DNA from: Zobellella denitrificans
Lineage (GTDB): Bacteria; Pseudomonadota; Gammaproteobacteria; Enterobacterales; Aeromonadaceae
Direction: 5' to 3'
Assembly (NCBI RefSeq): GCF_002237365.1
Contig: NZ_NMUO01000001.1
Span: forward strand, 1-64,000
DNA: 64,000 nucleotides
Part shown: positions 52,412-60,611 of the stretch, in pieces
Position numbering within the stretch: the first letter of the stretch is position 1
Layout of the letters: the number at the start of each line of letters is the position of its first letter
Made by a program: the position numbers and the translations under genes
The notes under the pieces: model-generated
What the model was told of the DNA's origin: nothing
Seen by the model: only the letters and a program-made list of their open reading frames with translations
The model's database searches: none

Positions 52412-52507
52412 CAAAGGGAACGGCTCCGCCGACCGTCACCTGCCAGGGATGGCAGGTGCGAGCGTACAGGGAGGTATTCACAGCGTGTCGGCGGAGCTGG
52501 CCCTTTG
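52412..52507 (+). repeat. Short hairpin repeat, copy C, between gcvH and gcvP
   Basis: A 96-base unit with ends CAAAGGGAACGGCTCCGCCG and CGGCGGAGCTGGCCCTTTG and the perfect internal hairpin CACCTGCC-AGGGAT-GGCAGGTG. It lies inside the gcv operon, so it is transcribed and could fold in the mRNA between gcvH and gcvP. Confidence 0.78.
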
Positions 52508-52545
52508 GCCGACCTGCAGCGAAAGTTCAGACTTTGTCGATACAA

Positions 52546-52566
52546 TAAGCCCCCAAAAAGGGGGCC
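52546..52566 (-). terminator. Weak intra-operon hairpin after gcvH
   Basis: GCCCCC and GGGGGC pair across an A/T-rich 5-base loop, 6 bases after the gcvH stop, followed on the minus strand by TTATTG. It may reduce read-through into gcvP. Confidence 0.45.
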
Positions 52567-52571
52567 TGGGA

Positions 52572-52961
52572 TCACTCTTCCTCGATGCTGTTCTCGTAGC
52601 CTTCGGCATCCAGCAGCTCGTCCAGATCGGACTCGTCGGCGAGCTTGATACGGAACAACCAGCCATCGCCGTAAGGGTCGGAGTTGACCAGCTCGGGGCT
52701 GTCTTCCAGATCCTCGTTCACGGCGATGATCTCACCGCTGACCGGGGCATAGATGTCGGACGCGGCCTTGACGGACTCGGCCACGGCGCAGTCTTCGCCC
52801 ACGTCCACGGTGCGGCCCACTTCGGGCAGCTCAACAAACACCATATCACCCAACAGATCCTGCGCATGCTCGGTAATACCGACCACGGCTTCACCGTTTC
52901 CTTCCAGCCGTACCCATTCGTGAGAGCGGGCATACTTCAATTCACTGGGGATATTGCTCAT
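52572..52961 (-). CDS. gcvH: Glycine cleavage system H protein
   Basis: A 129-residue lipoyl carrier protein. It starts [20 protein letters not shown], contains [20 protein letters not shown], and has the lipoylation lysine K65 in [19 protein letters not shown]. It shuttles the aminomethyl group from GcvP to GcvT. The gene lies 19 bases downstream of gcvT. Confidence 0.97.
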   Translation of the reverse strand: MSNIPSELKYARSHEWVRLEGNGEAVVGITEHAQDLLGDMVFVELPEVGRTVDVGEDCAVAESVKAASDIYAPVSGEIIAVNEDLEDSPELVNSDPYGDGWLFRIKLADESDLDELLDAEGYENSIEEE

Positions 52962-52980
52962 CAGTTGTTCCTCTTGATTC

Positions 52981-54084
52981 TTAAAACTCGGCGACCGCTT
53001 GGCCGAACCGTACGAAAGTCGGCTTCACCACGGAGACCGGCATCCATTTTTTACGCAGTTCCACTTCGGCATTGGCGCCTATGGAGCGCGGAACCCGCGC
53101 CAGGGCAATGCTGAAACCCAGTGTAGGCGAGAAGGTGCCGGAAGTGATAATGCCTTGTTGTTCATTACCTTGCTCATCGACAAAGCGCACCGGGGTACCG
53201 GCGCGCAACACGCCTTTTTCCTTCATCACCAGGCCCACCAGCTTGGGTTGGTCACCGGCCGCGCGCTGGGCTTCCAGCGCCTGGCGGCCGATAAAATCGC
53301 GCTCGGCGGGCTCCCAGGCAATGGTCCAGGCCATGTTGGCGGCCAGGGGAGAAATGGTTTCATCCATGTCCTGGCCGTACAGGTTCATGCCCGCTTCCAG
53401 GCGCAGGGTATCCCGGGCGCCCAGGCCGCAGGGGCGCACGCCGGCGTCCTTGAGCGCGTTCCACAGGGCCGCGGCTTCGTCGGCGGGGACCACGATTTCA
53501 TAGCCGTCTTCCCCGGTGTAGCCGGTGGTGGCGATAAAGAGGGAGCCTGCCTGCACCCCGAAGAAGGGTTTCATGCCGTCCACGGCGGCGTTCTGCCCGG
53601 CGCTGAACACGGTGGCCGCCTTGGCCTTGGCGTTGGGGCCCTGCACCGCGATCATGGCCAGCTCGGGCCGCTCGGTAAGGGTCACGTCGAAGCCCGTCGC
53701 CTGTGTGGTCATCCAGGCCAGGTCTTTCTCGCGGGTGGCGGAGTTGACGATCATGCGGTAGTCGTCGTCGGCGAAGTAATAGGTGATCAGATCATCGATG
53801 ACGCCGCCCTGCTCGTTGAGCATGCCGCTGTACACGGCCTTGCCGGGCTGGGTCAGGCGGCCCACGTCGTTGGCCAGCAGCTTCTGCAGGAAGGCCTTGG
53901 CCTGGCTGCCCTTGACGTCCACTATGGTCATGTGGGAGACGTCGAACATGCCGGCGTCCTGGCGCACCGCGTGGTGTTCTTCCAGCTGGGAGCCGTAGTT
54001 GATGGGCATGTCCCAACCGTGAAAATCCACCATCTTGGCACCGGCTTCCAGGTGCTGGGGGTGCAGAACTGTTTGCTGAGTCAT
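52981..54084 (-). CDS. gcvT: Aminomethyltransferase, T-protein
   Basis: A 367-residue tetrahydrofolate-dependent aminomethyltransferase (EC 2.1.2.10). Features are [58 protein letters not shown] and [27 protein letters not shown] selects the ATG at 54084; the longer frame adds 32 non-family residues. It heads gcvT-gcvH-gcvP. The 320-base upstream gap contains no glycine riboswitch consensus, so control is probably by transcription factors such as GcvA or Lrp, as in E. coli. Confidence 0.96.
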   Translation of the reverse strand: MTQQTVLHPQHLEAGAKMVDFHGWDMPINYGSQLEEHHAVRQDAGMFDVSHMTIVDVKGSQAKAFLQKLLANDVGRLTQPGKAVYSGMLNEQGGVIDDLITYYFADDDYRMIVNSATREKDLAWMTTQATGFDVTLTERPELAMIAVQGPNAKAKAATVFSAGQNAAVDGMKPFFGVQAGSLFIATTGYTGEDGYEIVVPADEAAALWNALKDAGVRPCGLGARDTLRLEAGMNLYGQDMDETISPLAANMAWTIAWEPAERDFIGRQALEAQRAAGDQPKLVGLVMKEKGVLRAGTPVRFVDEQGNEQQGIITSGTFSPTLGFSIALARVPRSIGANAEVELRKKWMPVSVVKPTFVRFGQAVAEF

Positions 54085-54141
54085 GGCGCTTCCTTTTGTT
54101 TGAGGCCTGGCCTGTGAGCGATAATCCGGTATTGCCCCCCG

Positions 54142-54147
54142 ATTATA
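54142..54147 (-). promoter_or_regulatory. Probable gcv promoter -10 element
   Basis: TATAAT on the minus strand (within TTGAGTATAATCGG) lies 58 bases before gcvT. No good -35 is present, which fits an activator-dependent promoter. The rest of 54085-54404 is strikingly AT-rich with A- and T-tracts and holds no gene. Confidence 0.6.
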
Positions 54148-54404
54148 CTCAAGCCGGCCCGGGATAGAACCGAACCACACTCAAAAAAAACTTATCGTTT
54201 TATTTTTGTAGCCAAAAAGTAAGCGGGGACAGGGTAGCTGTTTTAACGAAAGAAAGCGTTTAACTAAGAATTAAATTTCAATTATTAACAAAAAATCAAT
54301 ATTAAAATTATGCAAAACCCTTCCAGTAAGCATAAGCACAAATGCTTTGACCAAAGGGCATCAAAAATAAGCCCCAGAAAAACTAATCACAAAAATCAAT
54401 CGGA

Positions 54405-55616
54405 TTAGTTTTTCTCAAGGCTGGAAAGCGCGGGCTGCAGGCCGTCAATGCCGAGTGCCTGGGCCGCCAGCCGCCGTTTGAACGGCGTCAGCCGGTCGGT
54501 CAGGCCCAGTCCCAGGCCCCTCAGCCCCTGTACCAGGGGGTGGCTGGCGCCGAACAGCCGCTTGAGGCCTTCCATCGCCGCCAGCAGGGTGGCCGCTTCC
54601 GCCTTGCGCCAGCGCTCGAAGGATCTCAGCCCCGCCAGGGCGCCGATGTCCCTCCCCTGACCGTGCAGGCGGGTCAGGGTCTCGGCCAGGGCGGCGGCGT
54701 CCTGCAGCCCCAGGTTGACCCCCTGCCCCGCCAGCGGGTGTATGGTGTGGGCGGCGTCGCCGATCAGCGCCCAGCGCGGGCCGCAAAACTGCTGGCTGAA
54801 ACGGGCCCGCAAGGGGATCGCCATGCGCGGCCCCAGCACGGTGCACAGGCCCAGGCGCAGATCGAAGGCGTGGGACAGCTGCTTGTTGAACTCGGCCTCG
54901 GGCAGGGCCGCCAGGGCCTCGGCCCGCTCCGGAGCACAGGACCAGACGATGGAGCACTGATGCGCGTCCGCCAGCGGCAGGAAGGCCAGGATGTCGTCGC
55001 CGCGAAAGATCTGCCGGGCGGTGCGGCCATGGGGCTCGGCCGTGGCCACGGTCGCCACCAGGGCGCTGTGATCGTAGTCCCACTCGGTCATGCCCGGCTG
55101 CAACTGGCCACGCAGCCAGGAGCGGGCGCCGTCGGCCCCCACCAGCAGGCGGCCGGTGAGGGGGGTGCCGTTGTCGAGCAGCACGAAGGCCCCCTGCTCG
55201 CTCACCGACAGCGACGCCGCCCGGGCCGGCAGGTGCAGGCTGATATGGGGGCATTGCCGGGCCCGGGCCAGCAGGGACTGCTGCAACAGCCGGTTTTCCA
55301 CGATATGGCCGAGGTGGGGCTGGTGCAGCAGGGCGGAAGAGAAACCGATGCGGGCGAAGCTGTCCGCCTCCCACACCTCCATCTCGGTATAGGGACCGAG
55401 CCGGCCGCTGTCGCCCGGCCAGGCGCCGAGCCGCTCCAGCAGGGTCTGGGAAGCCAGGTTGATGGCGCTGACCCTGTTGTCGGGAATGGCGGGCAGTTCG
55501 CCCTCCTCCTGCTGCCCCTCGATCACCGCCACCCTGAGCCCGCTGTGCTCCAGGGCCAGCGCCAGGGTCAGTCCGACCATGCCGCCACCGATAAGGATGA
55601 TGTCCGCCGCTTGCAT
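54405..55616 (-). CDS. ubiI: 2-polyprenylphenol hydroxylase UbiI (VisC)
   Basis: A 403-residue FAD monooxygenase of ubiquinone synthesis. The dinucleotide-binding start is ADIILIGGGMVGLTLALALE; DG motif LVGADGARSWLRGQL; FAD/ribityl motif ALIGDAAHTIHPLAGQGVNL. UbiI carries out C5 hydroxylation of the ring. It lies 3 bases after ubiH on the same strand. The order ygfB-ubiH-ubiI-gcvTHP matches E. coli apart from the absence of pepP. Confidence 0.92.
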   Translation of the reverse strand: MQAADIILIGGGMVGLTLALALEHSGLRVAVIEGQQEEGELPAIPDNRVSAINLASQTLLERLGAWPGDSGRLGPYTEMEVWEADSFARIGFSSALLHQPHLGHIVENRLLQQSLLARARQCPHISLHLPARAASLSVSEQGAFVLLDNGTPLTGRLLVGADGARSWLRGQLQPGMTEWDYDHSALVATVATAEPHGRTARQIFRGDDILAFLPLADAHQCSIVWSCAPERAEALAALPEAEFNKQLSHAFDLRLGLCTVLGPRMAIPLRARFSQQFCGPRWALIGDAAHTIHPLAGQGVNLGLQDAAALAETLTRLHGQGRDIGALAGLRSFERWRKAEAATLLAAMEGLKRLFGASHPLVQGLRGLGLGLTDRLTPFKRRLAAQALGIDGLQPALSSLEKN

Positions 55617-55619
55617 TGC

Positions 55620-56810
55620 TTACCTCTTGCCCATGGCCCGCCAGGCCAGTTGACTCTTGAAGGAAGGGCAGGCCGCCATGGCCGTCAGCCCCAGGTTGCG
55701 CCCGGCCGCCAGGGCCGGGTGATCGCTTGAGAACAGCAGCGCCAGGGCCGTGGTCAGGCCGACGATGGCGGCCTGATCCAGCTGCCGCGCCCGGCCGTAG
55801 CCCGACAACACGCCATGGCTGCCGATATCCCGCCCGTCGGCCAGGGCTTGTCGCAGGGCCGCCACCAGGGCGGCCACGTCGCGCAGCCCCAGGTTGAACC
55901 CCTGGCCGGCGATGGGGTGCAGCAGGTGGGCGGCATTGCCCACCAGCACCAGCCGGTGGTGCCAGGGCCGCTCCACCTCGTCCAGCACCAGGGGGTAGCG
56001 GTGGCGCTCGCCGGTGCGCACCAGGCGGCCCAGGCGGTAGCCGAACTCCCGCTGCAGGGCGGCGAGAAAGGCCGCATCATCCAGCGCCATCAGTGCTTTC
56101 GCCCGTTCGTGACTGGCGCACCACACCAAAGAACTGCGCCCCTGGCTCATGGGCAGCAGGGCGATGGGCCCCTCGGGGGTGAAGCGTTCGAAGGCCCGCC
56201 CCCGGTGGGGCTCGGCGCTTTCCACGTTGGCGATCACCGCGCACTGGCCGTAGTCCAGCTGGCGGCAGGGCAGCCGCAGTTGCCGGCGCACCAGGGAGCG
56301 GTTGCCGTCGGCCGCCACCAGCAGGGCGGCGCTGAAGGCGGCGCCGTCGTCCAGGGTCAGCGCTATGTTATCGGGCTGCTGGACAAATTCCTTGATCCTG
56401 GCCGGGCACAGCAGCCGGATATTGGGTCGCTCGGCCATCTGCCGGTAGAGCCCCTGCCCCACCGGGGTCAGTTCCACCACATAGCCCAGGGCCGGCACCC
56501 GGTATTCGGACGCCGTCATCTCCACCCGGCCGAAATGGCCCCGGTCGGATACCTGGATATGGGTGATGGGCGTGGCCAGGGGAGCCAGCCGCGCCCAGAG
56601 TCCCAGCTGTTCCAGCAGCTCACGGCTGTGCCAGGCCAGGGCGATGCTGCGGGCATCGAAACCGGGATGGGCATCGAAGTCGGGCGGCGCCGCTTCGATC
56701 ACGGCGATGGACAGGGAGGAGCCGTCGGGCCGGCGCAGGGCGGCCAGCCCCAGGGCCAGGACGGCGCCGGCCATGCCGGCGCCGTTGATTACCACGTCAA
56801 AATGGGTCAT
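55620..56810 (-). CDS. ubiH: 2-octaprenyl-6-methoxyphenol hydroxylase UbiH
   Basis: A 396-residue FAD monooxygenase of ubiquinone synthesis. It has FDVVINGAGMAGAVLALGLA at the N-terminus, the DG motif LLVAADGNRSLVRRQLRLPC and LVGNAAHLLHPIAGQGFNLG. UbiH hydroxylates the C1 position. It is 21 bases downstream of ygfB, in an operon with ygfB and ubiI. pepP, which lies between ygfB and ubiH in E. coli, is missing here. Confidence 0.93.
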   Translation of the reverse strand: MTHFDVVINGAGMAGAVLALGLAALRRPDGSSLSIAVIEAAPPDFDAHPGFDARSIALAWHSRELLEQLGLWARLAPLATPITHIQVSDRGHFGRVEMTASEYRVPALGYVVELTPVGQGLYRQMAERPNIRLLCPARIKEFVQQPDNIALTLDDGAAFSAALLVAADGNRSLVRRQLRLPCRQLDYGQCAVIANVESAEPHRGRAFERFTPEGPIALLPMSQGRSSLVWCASHERAKALMALDDAAFLAALQREFGYRLGRLVRTGERHRYPLVLDEVERPWHHRLVLVGNAAHLLHPIAGQGFNLGLRDVAALVAALRQALADGRDIGSHGVLSGYGRARQLDQAAIVGLTTALALLFSSDHPALAAGRNLGLTAMAACPSFKSQLAWRAMGKR

Positions 56811-56831
56811 AGGCGGTTGCGGTAACAGGGA

Positions 56832-57401
56832 TCAGTGCAGGGTGGGACGCCGGGGCGCGGGCTGACCCTTGCCGAATTCCTCGAAGGCCAGGGTGGCGCC
56901 CAGTTTCAGGTGCTCGTAGAGCACGGTGTAGGCCGCTTCGCTCTCTTCGTCTTCCTGCTCGAATTCGCCGGAGACCTGGGTGATGTTGCTGATGTCCTGG
57001 ATCATCTCCTGCAGCTCGGGCGAGGCCTTGTTCAGCTCCTGCTGCACCACCCCGAAACCGGCCAGGAAGGCGCCGGCCCATTCCATCATGGCATCCAGCC
57101 GCTCGTCGAGGGGCTGGTCGTCGTCCGGCATCAGCAGCTCCAGCCGGTGCTGGCTCAGCAGATCCTCGTACACCCGGTAGAACAGCAGGTTGACCGCCTT
57201 CTTCAACTCGGCCGGCAGGCCGAAACCGTCATTCAGCAAATCGTTGAAATGCTGCTGCCAGCGGGCGTCGTCCTTGGCCATGCCGCCGCAGATCAGGCCG
57301 CAGATAACGCCGTGCACCTCGGCGGCGGTGGCCACCATGTTGTGTTCTTCCAGCAGGGAGGTGAAGGCGTCATAGTCGAGACGGGCGTTGTCGTTCATCA
57401 T
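56832..57401 (-). CDS. ygfB: YgfB/UPF0149 family protein
   Basis: A 189-residue acidic cytoplasmic protein. It has YDAFTSLLEEHNMVATAAEV followed by HGVICGLICGG, WAGAFLAGFGVVQQEL and the C-terminal PAPRRPTLH seen in E. coli YgfB. The precise function is not settled. It is the first gene of the ygfB-ubiH-ubiI operon and is divergent from zapA, an arrangement shared with E. coli. Confidence 0.93.
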   Translation of the reverse strand: MMNDNARLDYDAFTSLLEEHNMVATAAEVHGVICGLICGGMAKDDARWQQHFNDLLNDGFGLPAELKKAVNLLFYRVYEDLLSQHRLELLMPDDDQPLDERLDAMMEWAGAFLAGFGVVQQELNKASPELQEMIQDISNITQVSGEFEQEDEESEAAYTVLYEHLKLGATLAFEEFGKGQPAPRRPTLH

Positions 57402-57547
57402 TTACTCGATTGGCGAAAAGGTGGCACATATTACTGCGGATCCTAGCACTGTGGCCCGGTCCAGGCCAGCAACCCCTTGAAACTTCTGGAACGCCACTAT
57501 ATAGTCGCCACAATTTTATTGCCCATTGCACGCCACCTGAGGACCAC

Positions 57548-57847
57548 ATGACCACAGCGGCAATCGACATCGTTATACTCGGGCGCCCGTACAAGGTGGC
57601 CTGCCCCGTCGGACAGGAAGCGGCATTGCATAGGGCGGCCAACATGCTCAACGAGCGGATCCGCAATTTCAAGCAGGGCGGCAAGTCGGCTTCCAACGAG
57701 CAAATCGCCATCATGCTGGCGCTCAATGTCTGCCACGAGCTCGAGCTTGAAAAGGACAAGAACAATCAGTACGCTGATGCCATGGATAAGCGCATCAAGA
57801 TGCTGCAGCATACCATCGAGGAAGCGCTGGCCAGCAAAGTCGGTTAA
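57548..57847 (+). CDS. zapA: Cell division protein ZapA
   Basis: A 99-residue FtsZ-ring stabiliser. It begins MTTAAIDIVILGRPYKVACP, has the globular head (EAALHRAANMLNERIRNFKQ) and then a long coiled coil (IMLALNVCHELELEKDKNNQ to the end). The ATG at 57548 gives the family length; the longer upstream frame is not conserved. It sits directly before 6S RNA, as in most Gammaproteobacteria. Confidence 0.95.
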   Translation: MTTAAIDIVILGRPYKVACPVGQEAALHRAANMLNERIRNFKQGGKSASNEQIAIMLALNVCHELELEKDKNNQYADAMDKRIKMLQHTIEEALASKVG

Positions 57848-57851
57848 GCGT

Positions 57852-57857
57852 TACAAT
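57852..57857 (+). promoter_or_regulatory. 6S RNA promoter -10 element
   Basis: TACAAT lies 8 bases before the deduced 5' end of 6S RNA and just after the zapA stop. The matching -35 falls within the end of zapA and is weak. Confidence 0.6.
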
Positions 57858-57864
57858 CAGTTTG

Positions 57865-58048
57865 TTTTCCCTGGGGTGTCCGTCAGTGGGTGGCGTCCCT
57901 GAGCCGATATCGACAGCAAAGGAAAGTCGCGTTATTTGCTATTGAGCAAGCTCGGCCCGACCGAGACGCCTGCGGCAGATACCGGGTTTCCGCCTTGAAC
58001 CATAGGGTTCAAGGACTAACACCTGCAACGGCACTCCGGGGACCCTTC
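57865..58048 (+). ncRNA. ssrS: 6S RNA
   Basis: About 184 bases matching E. coli 6S RNA in order and structure. The closing stem pairs CCCTGGGGTGTC with the 3' GGCACTCCGGGG. The conserved 5' strand is GTCCCTGAGCCGATAT. The central bubble and hairpin contain GAGCAAGCTCGG and CCGACCGAGACGCCT. The 3' arm holds CCTTGAACC-ATA-GGGTTCAAGG. It binds sigma-70 RNA polymerase in stationary phase. Position after zapA is the conserved location. Ends are estimated from the stem. Confidence 0.93.
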
Positions 58049-58118
58049 TCCAACCGAATCCTCCCTATTTCAGGCGGCACCGAAACAAATGCCCGGCCCC
58101 GCCCGTGGTTGTCCCTTA

Positions 58119-58664
58119 TTACCTCCGCTTGTTGCCCAGGCCGCCGATCAGGCAAAGCCCTCCGAGCGCCAGCAGCAGCAACAGGGCCCAGTAAGGCAGG
58201 TAGAAGGTACCGTAGAGGTTCCAGCCCAGTCGCTCCAGCAGGTGGGACATGGCCGTCGGCGCCCCGGCCAGGTGCCCGCCCAGGGTGCCGGTGATGGCGA
58301 ACAGGCCGCTGCCGACCAGCGCCAGCACCACCAGCACGGCGCCTCGCCCGCCGCTGAAGGCCTGCTCGCCGCCCCGCCAGACCAGCAGGGTGATCCCCGT
58401 CCACAAGGCGGTGGCCCAGAGTGCCATCAGCAGGTGGTTGCGCGTCAGCGGACTGTTGAGGCTGGCCTCCATCGGCCATACCAGCAGGCCGCTCGCTATC
58501 CCCGCCAGGGCTCCCAGCCAGGCCAGGGCCAGCACCGCCAGCACCCCGCAACGGCAGAGCCGACCCGCGGCTCCCCGTACCCCTACCCCCAGCAGCAGCA
58601 TCAGGGCGGCCAGGGCCCAGAGCGCCAGCGGAAAATGAACCAGCATATGATGCATGCCTGTCAT
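58119..58664 (-). CDS. DUF2231-like membrane protein
   Basis: A 181-residue protein with about four to five transmembrane helices. It begins MTGMHHMLVHFPLALWALAA with a histidine-rich start, has VWPMEASLNSPLTRNHLLMA and HLAGAPTAMSHLLERLGWNL. Conserved membrane histidines suggest a cytochrome b-like heme protein. It overlaps the preceding ethylbenzene-dehydrogenase-like gene by 4 bases (ATGA), so the two proteins probably act together. Function is inferred only. Confidence 0.72.
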   Translation of the reverse strand: MTGMHHMLVHFPLALWALAALMLLLGVGVRGAAGRLCRCGVLAVLALAWLGALAGIASGLLVWPMEASLNSPLTRNHLLMALWATALWTGITLLVWRGGEQAFSGGRGAVLVVLALVGSGLFAITGTLGGHLAGAPTAMSHLLERLGWNLYGTFYLPYWALLLLLALGGLCLIGGLGNKRR

Positions 58665-60091
58665 GCTTTCTCTCCCTTGAAGGTGCCGAAGTGCCGGCGC
58701 AGGCCGAGCCAGAGCCCCAGCATCAGTACCAGGCCTGCGATCAGGGTCAGCCGCCACTGGCGGATGATTTCGTCATTGAATTCCATCTCCACCCCGTAGA
58801 TGGCCAGCTGTCGCTCGCTGTGCCGGGGGCGCACCGGGGCTCCCGCCGCGATGTCGGGAGCCCCGGCGTGGGCCCGGCTGATCAGCAGGGGCCAGTTGAC
58901 CTGACCAGGATAAAAGAGAGTGATGTCGGTCCAGCCCTCCTCCGGCCAGTCGGGCCGGTCGCCGCTGAAATAGCGGGCGGACAGGTCGGCCTCCCGTCCC
59001 CGCCCCAGGGTGTGGGGGTGCGAGACATAGTGCCAGCGGCTGCCGGTGGCGTCCCGGTGCACCGCAAACGCCAGATCGTAGCGCCCCTGGGGATGAAAGG
59101 CCTTGTCGTCCAGCGGGTTGCCGGTATCCAGCGCCCGCGTCAGGGTGACATCCCACCAGCCCGCCTGCCAGCGCCCCTGGCCCTGCACGGTAATGTCGCC
59201 CCGGGAGCCCTGCCCCTCCCGCAGCAGGCGGCGCGGTATCACATCGTCCTGCTGCCAGGGATGGTCGGGGTCGAAGGGCTTGGCCAGGGCGTCGGACAGG
59301 TAATAGATGCCGTCGAAGTCGACCGCCTCCGCCTGGACCTGCTGCCAGCGCAGGGCGTCGATGCCCGCCTTGTCGCGGTCGAACATGAACAGGGGCTGCT
59401 GGTGCTGCGGATCCCAGTTGTCGGTGAAGGCTCCCCGACCGGCATCGCTGAGCCGGTGCTCGGCCACCAGCTGGTCATCGGACATGCCCACCGCATTGGA
59501 GCGGCCGGCCCGCCAGTGCCAGAGATCGAGGAAGTAGCCGGCGGCCCGCTGCGCCGCCAGTTCCGGCTCCGGCTTCAGGCTGCGCCAGTCGGCCGGGTCA
59601 TGGCGGGTCTCCGGCAGGTGTTTCTGCACCTCGTTGGTGCCGAGCTTCCGGCCCAGGTGGGGATGGGCGGCCACCTCGTCCTTGTCGGCCTGGTCGGTAA
59701 AAAAACGCATGCCGGCGCCCACGGTAATGTAGCCGCCATAGCGCCCGAATTCCGGTACCCGGCCGTCATCCACCAGCATGGTGACCCTGTCTTCATAGGT
59801 ACCGTCGGGATCCGGGCCCACCCGGGAGGCCCCATGGCGCACCCAGAGCCCGTCCTGGTAGCGCAGCATGTCGTGGTAGACATGGGGCCGGTCCGCCGGC
59901 CAGCGATAACGGAAGAATATCCGCTCGTCGTTGTAGGCCACCTGGACCCGAAGCGGCATGGTCAGCTTGTCCGGTATCCAGATATTGCGTCCGGGATCCG
60001 CTTTCACCACCCCCTTGCCCTGGCTGACCCAGGCCACGGCCAGCCCCGCCAGGAAGCAGGCCACCACCACCGGCATTCGTTGCAGCAGCAT
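58661..60091 (-). CDS. Membrane-anchored ethylbenzene-dehydrogenase-like heme-binding protein
   Basis: A 476-residue protein with an N-terminal anchor (MPVVVACFLAGLAVAWV) and a C-terminal helix (LTLIAGLVLMLGLWLGL), with a large periplasmic domain between them. The domain resembles the heme b-binding gamma subunit of ethylbenzene/DMSO-reductase-type enzymes: LRVQVAYNDERIFFRYRWPA, WDVTLTRALDTGNPLDD and YDLAFAVHRDATGSRWHYVS. Methionine and lysine or histidine heme ligands cannot be assigned with certainty. It forms a two-gene unit with the DUF2231-like gene. A possible FNR-type site lies upstream. I infer an electron-transfer role. Confidence 0.75.
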   Translation of the reverse strand: MLLQRMPVVVACFLAGLAVAWVSQGKGVVKADPGRNIWIPDKLTMPLRVQVAYNDERIFFRYRWPADRPHVYHDMLRYQDGLWVRHGASRVGPDPDGTYEDRVTMLVDDGRVPEFGRYGGYITVGAGMRFFTDQADKDEVAAHPHLGRKLGTNEVQKHLPETRHDPADWRSLKPEPELAAQRAAGYFLDLWHWRAGRSNAVGMSDDQLVAEHRLSDAGRGAFTDNWDPQHQQPLFMFDRDKAGIDALRWQQVQAEAVDFDGIYYLSDALAKPFDPDHPWQQDDVIPRRLLREGQGSRGDITVQGQGRWQAGWWDVTLTRALDTGNPLDDKAFHPQGRYDLAFAVHRDATGSRWHYVSHPHTLGRGREADLSARYFSGDRPDWPEEGWTDITLFYPGQVNWPLLISRAHAGAPDIAAGAPVRPRHSERQLAIYGVEMEFNDEIIRQWRLTLIAGLVLMLGLWLGLRRHFGTFKGEKA

Positions 60092-60178
60092 CTTGAACTC
60101 CTTTTTCCATGACTCTGGCGAGTCCGTTACAGTCCATTAACACCTCTTTGAGGGTAGCCGCCTTTGGCAAAAACAGAC

Positions 60179-60192
60179 TTGTTCTGGATCAT
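60179..60192. promoter_or_regulatory. FNR/Anr-like site upstream of the heme-protein operon
   Basis: TTGTT-CTGG-ATCAT matches the FNR consensus TTGAT-N4-ATCAA at 8 of 10 arm positions, 88 bases before the heme-protein start. It also lies about 120 bases before the VF530 gene on the other strand. Confidence 0.4.
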
Positions 60193-60222
60193 GCTGAAGG
60201 CCAAATGGAAATCGGACACTGC

Positions 60223-60252
60223 CGACGTGCGGGTTGCCGACATGCGGGTTGC
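60223..60252 (+). repeat. Tandem 15-base repeat
   Basis: CGACGTGCGGGTTGC is directly followed by CGACATGCGGGTTGC, then a decayed third unit beginning CGAGCTGCG. It lies in the divergent promoter region 60092-60311. Confidence 0.7.
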
Positions 60253-60311
60253 CGAGCTGCGCCACCCTGCTACAATCGGCGCTGTTTTCACCCCATAACA
60301 GGCGCCCATCG

Positions 60312-60542
60312 ATGGCAGAGCAACCCAATAATCCCCTGCACGGCATCACCCTGGAAGCCCTGCTGACCGAGCTGGTCGAACGCTACGGCTGGGAAGAGCT
60401 GGCCCGTCGGGTCAATATCAACTGCTTCAAGCAGGATCCCAGCATCAAGTCCAGCCTCAAGTTCCTGCGCCGCACCCCCTGGGCCCGCACCCAGGTGGAA
60501 GAACTGTACCTGCGCCTGAAAAACAGCCCCTGGCATCGCTGA
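60312..60542 (+). CDS. VF530 family (DUF2132) DNA-binding protein
   Basis: A 76-residue protein: [20 protein letters not shown], then [20 protein letters not shown] and [20 protein letters not shown]. It matches the VF530/DUF2132 family throughout, which has a double-stranded DNA-binding fold. The cellular role is not known. The ATG at 60312 gives the family start. It is a single gene between the heme-protein operon and ygfA. Confidence 0.92.
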   Translation: MAEQPNNPLHGITLEALLTELVERYGWEELARRVNINCFKQDPSIKSSLKFLRRTPWARTQVEELYLRLKNSPWHR

Positions 60543-60611
60543 CGGCCGCTTTGCATTGCCGGCGAAGACTGCGATAAGCTGCCGTTAGTCTCTTTTTTAC
60601 CGGAACCCGCC

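Noticed and set aside
54085-54404. Glycine riboswitch upstream of gcvT
   Set aside because: I looked for the conserved glycine aptamer core sequences on the minus strand and found none.
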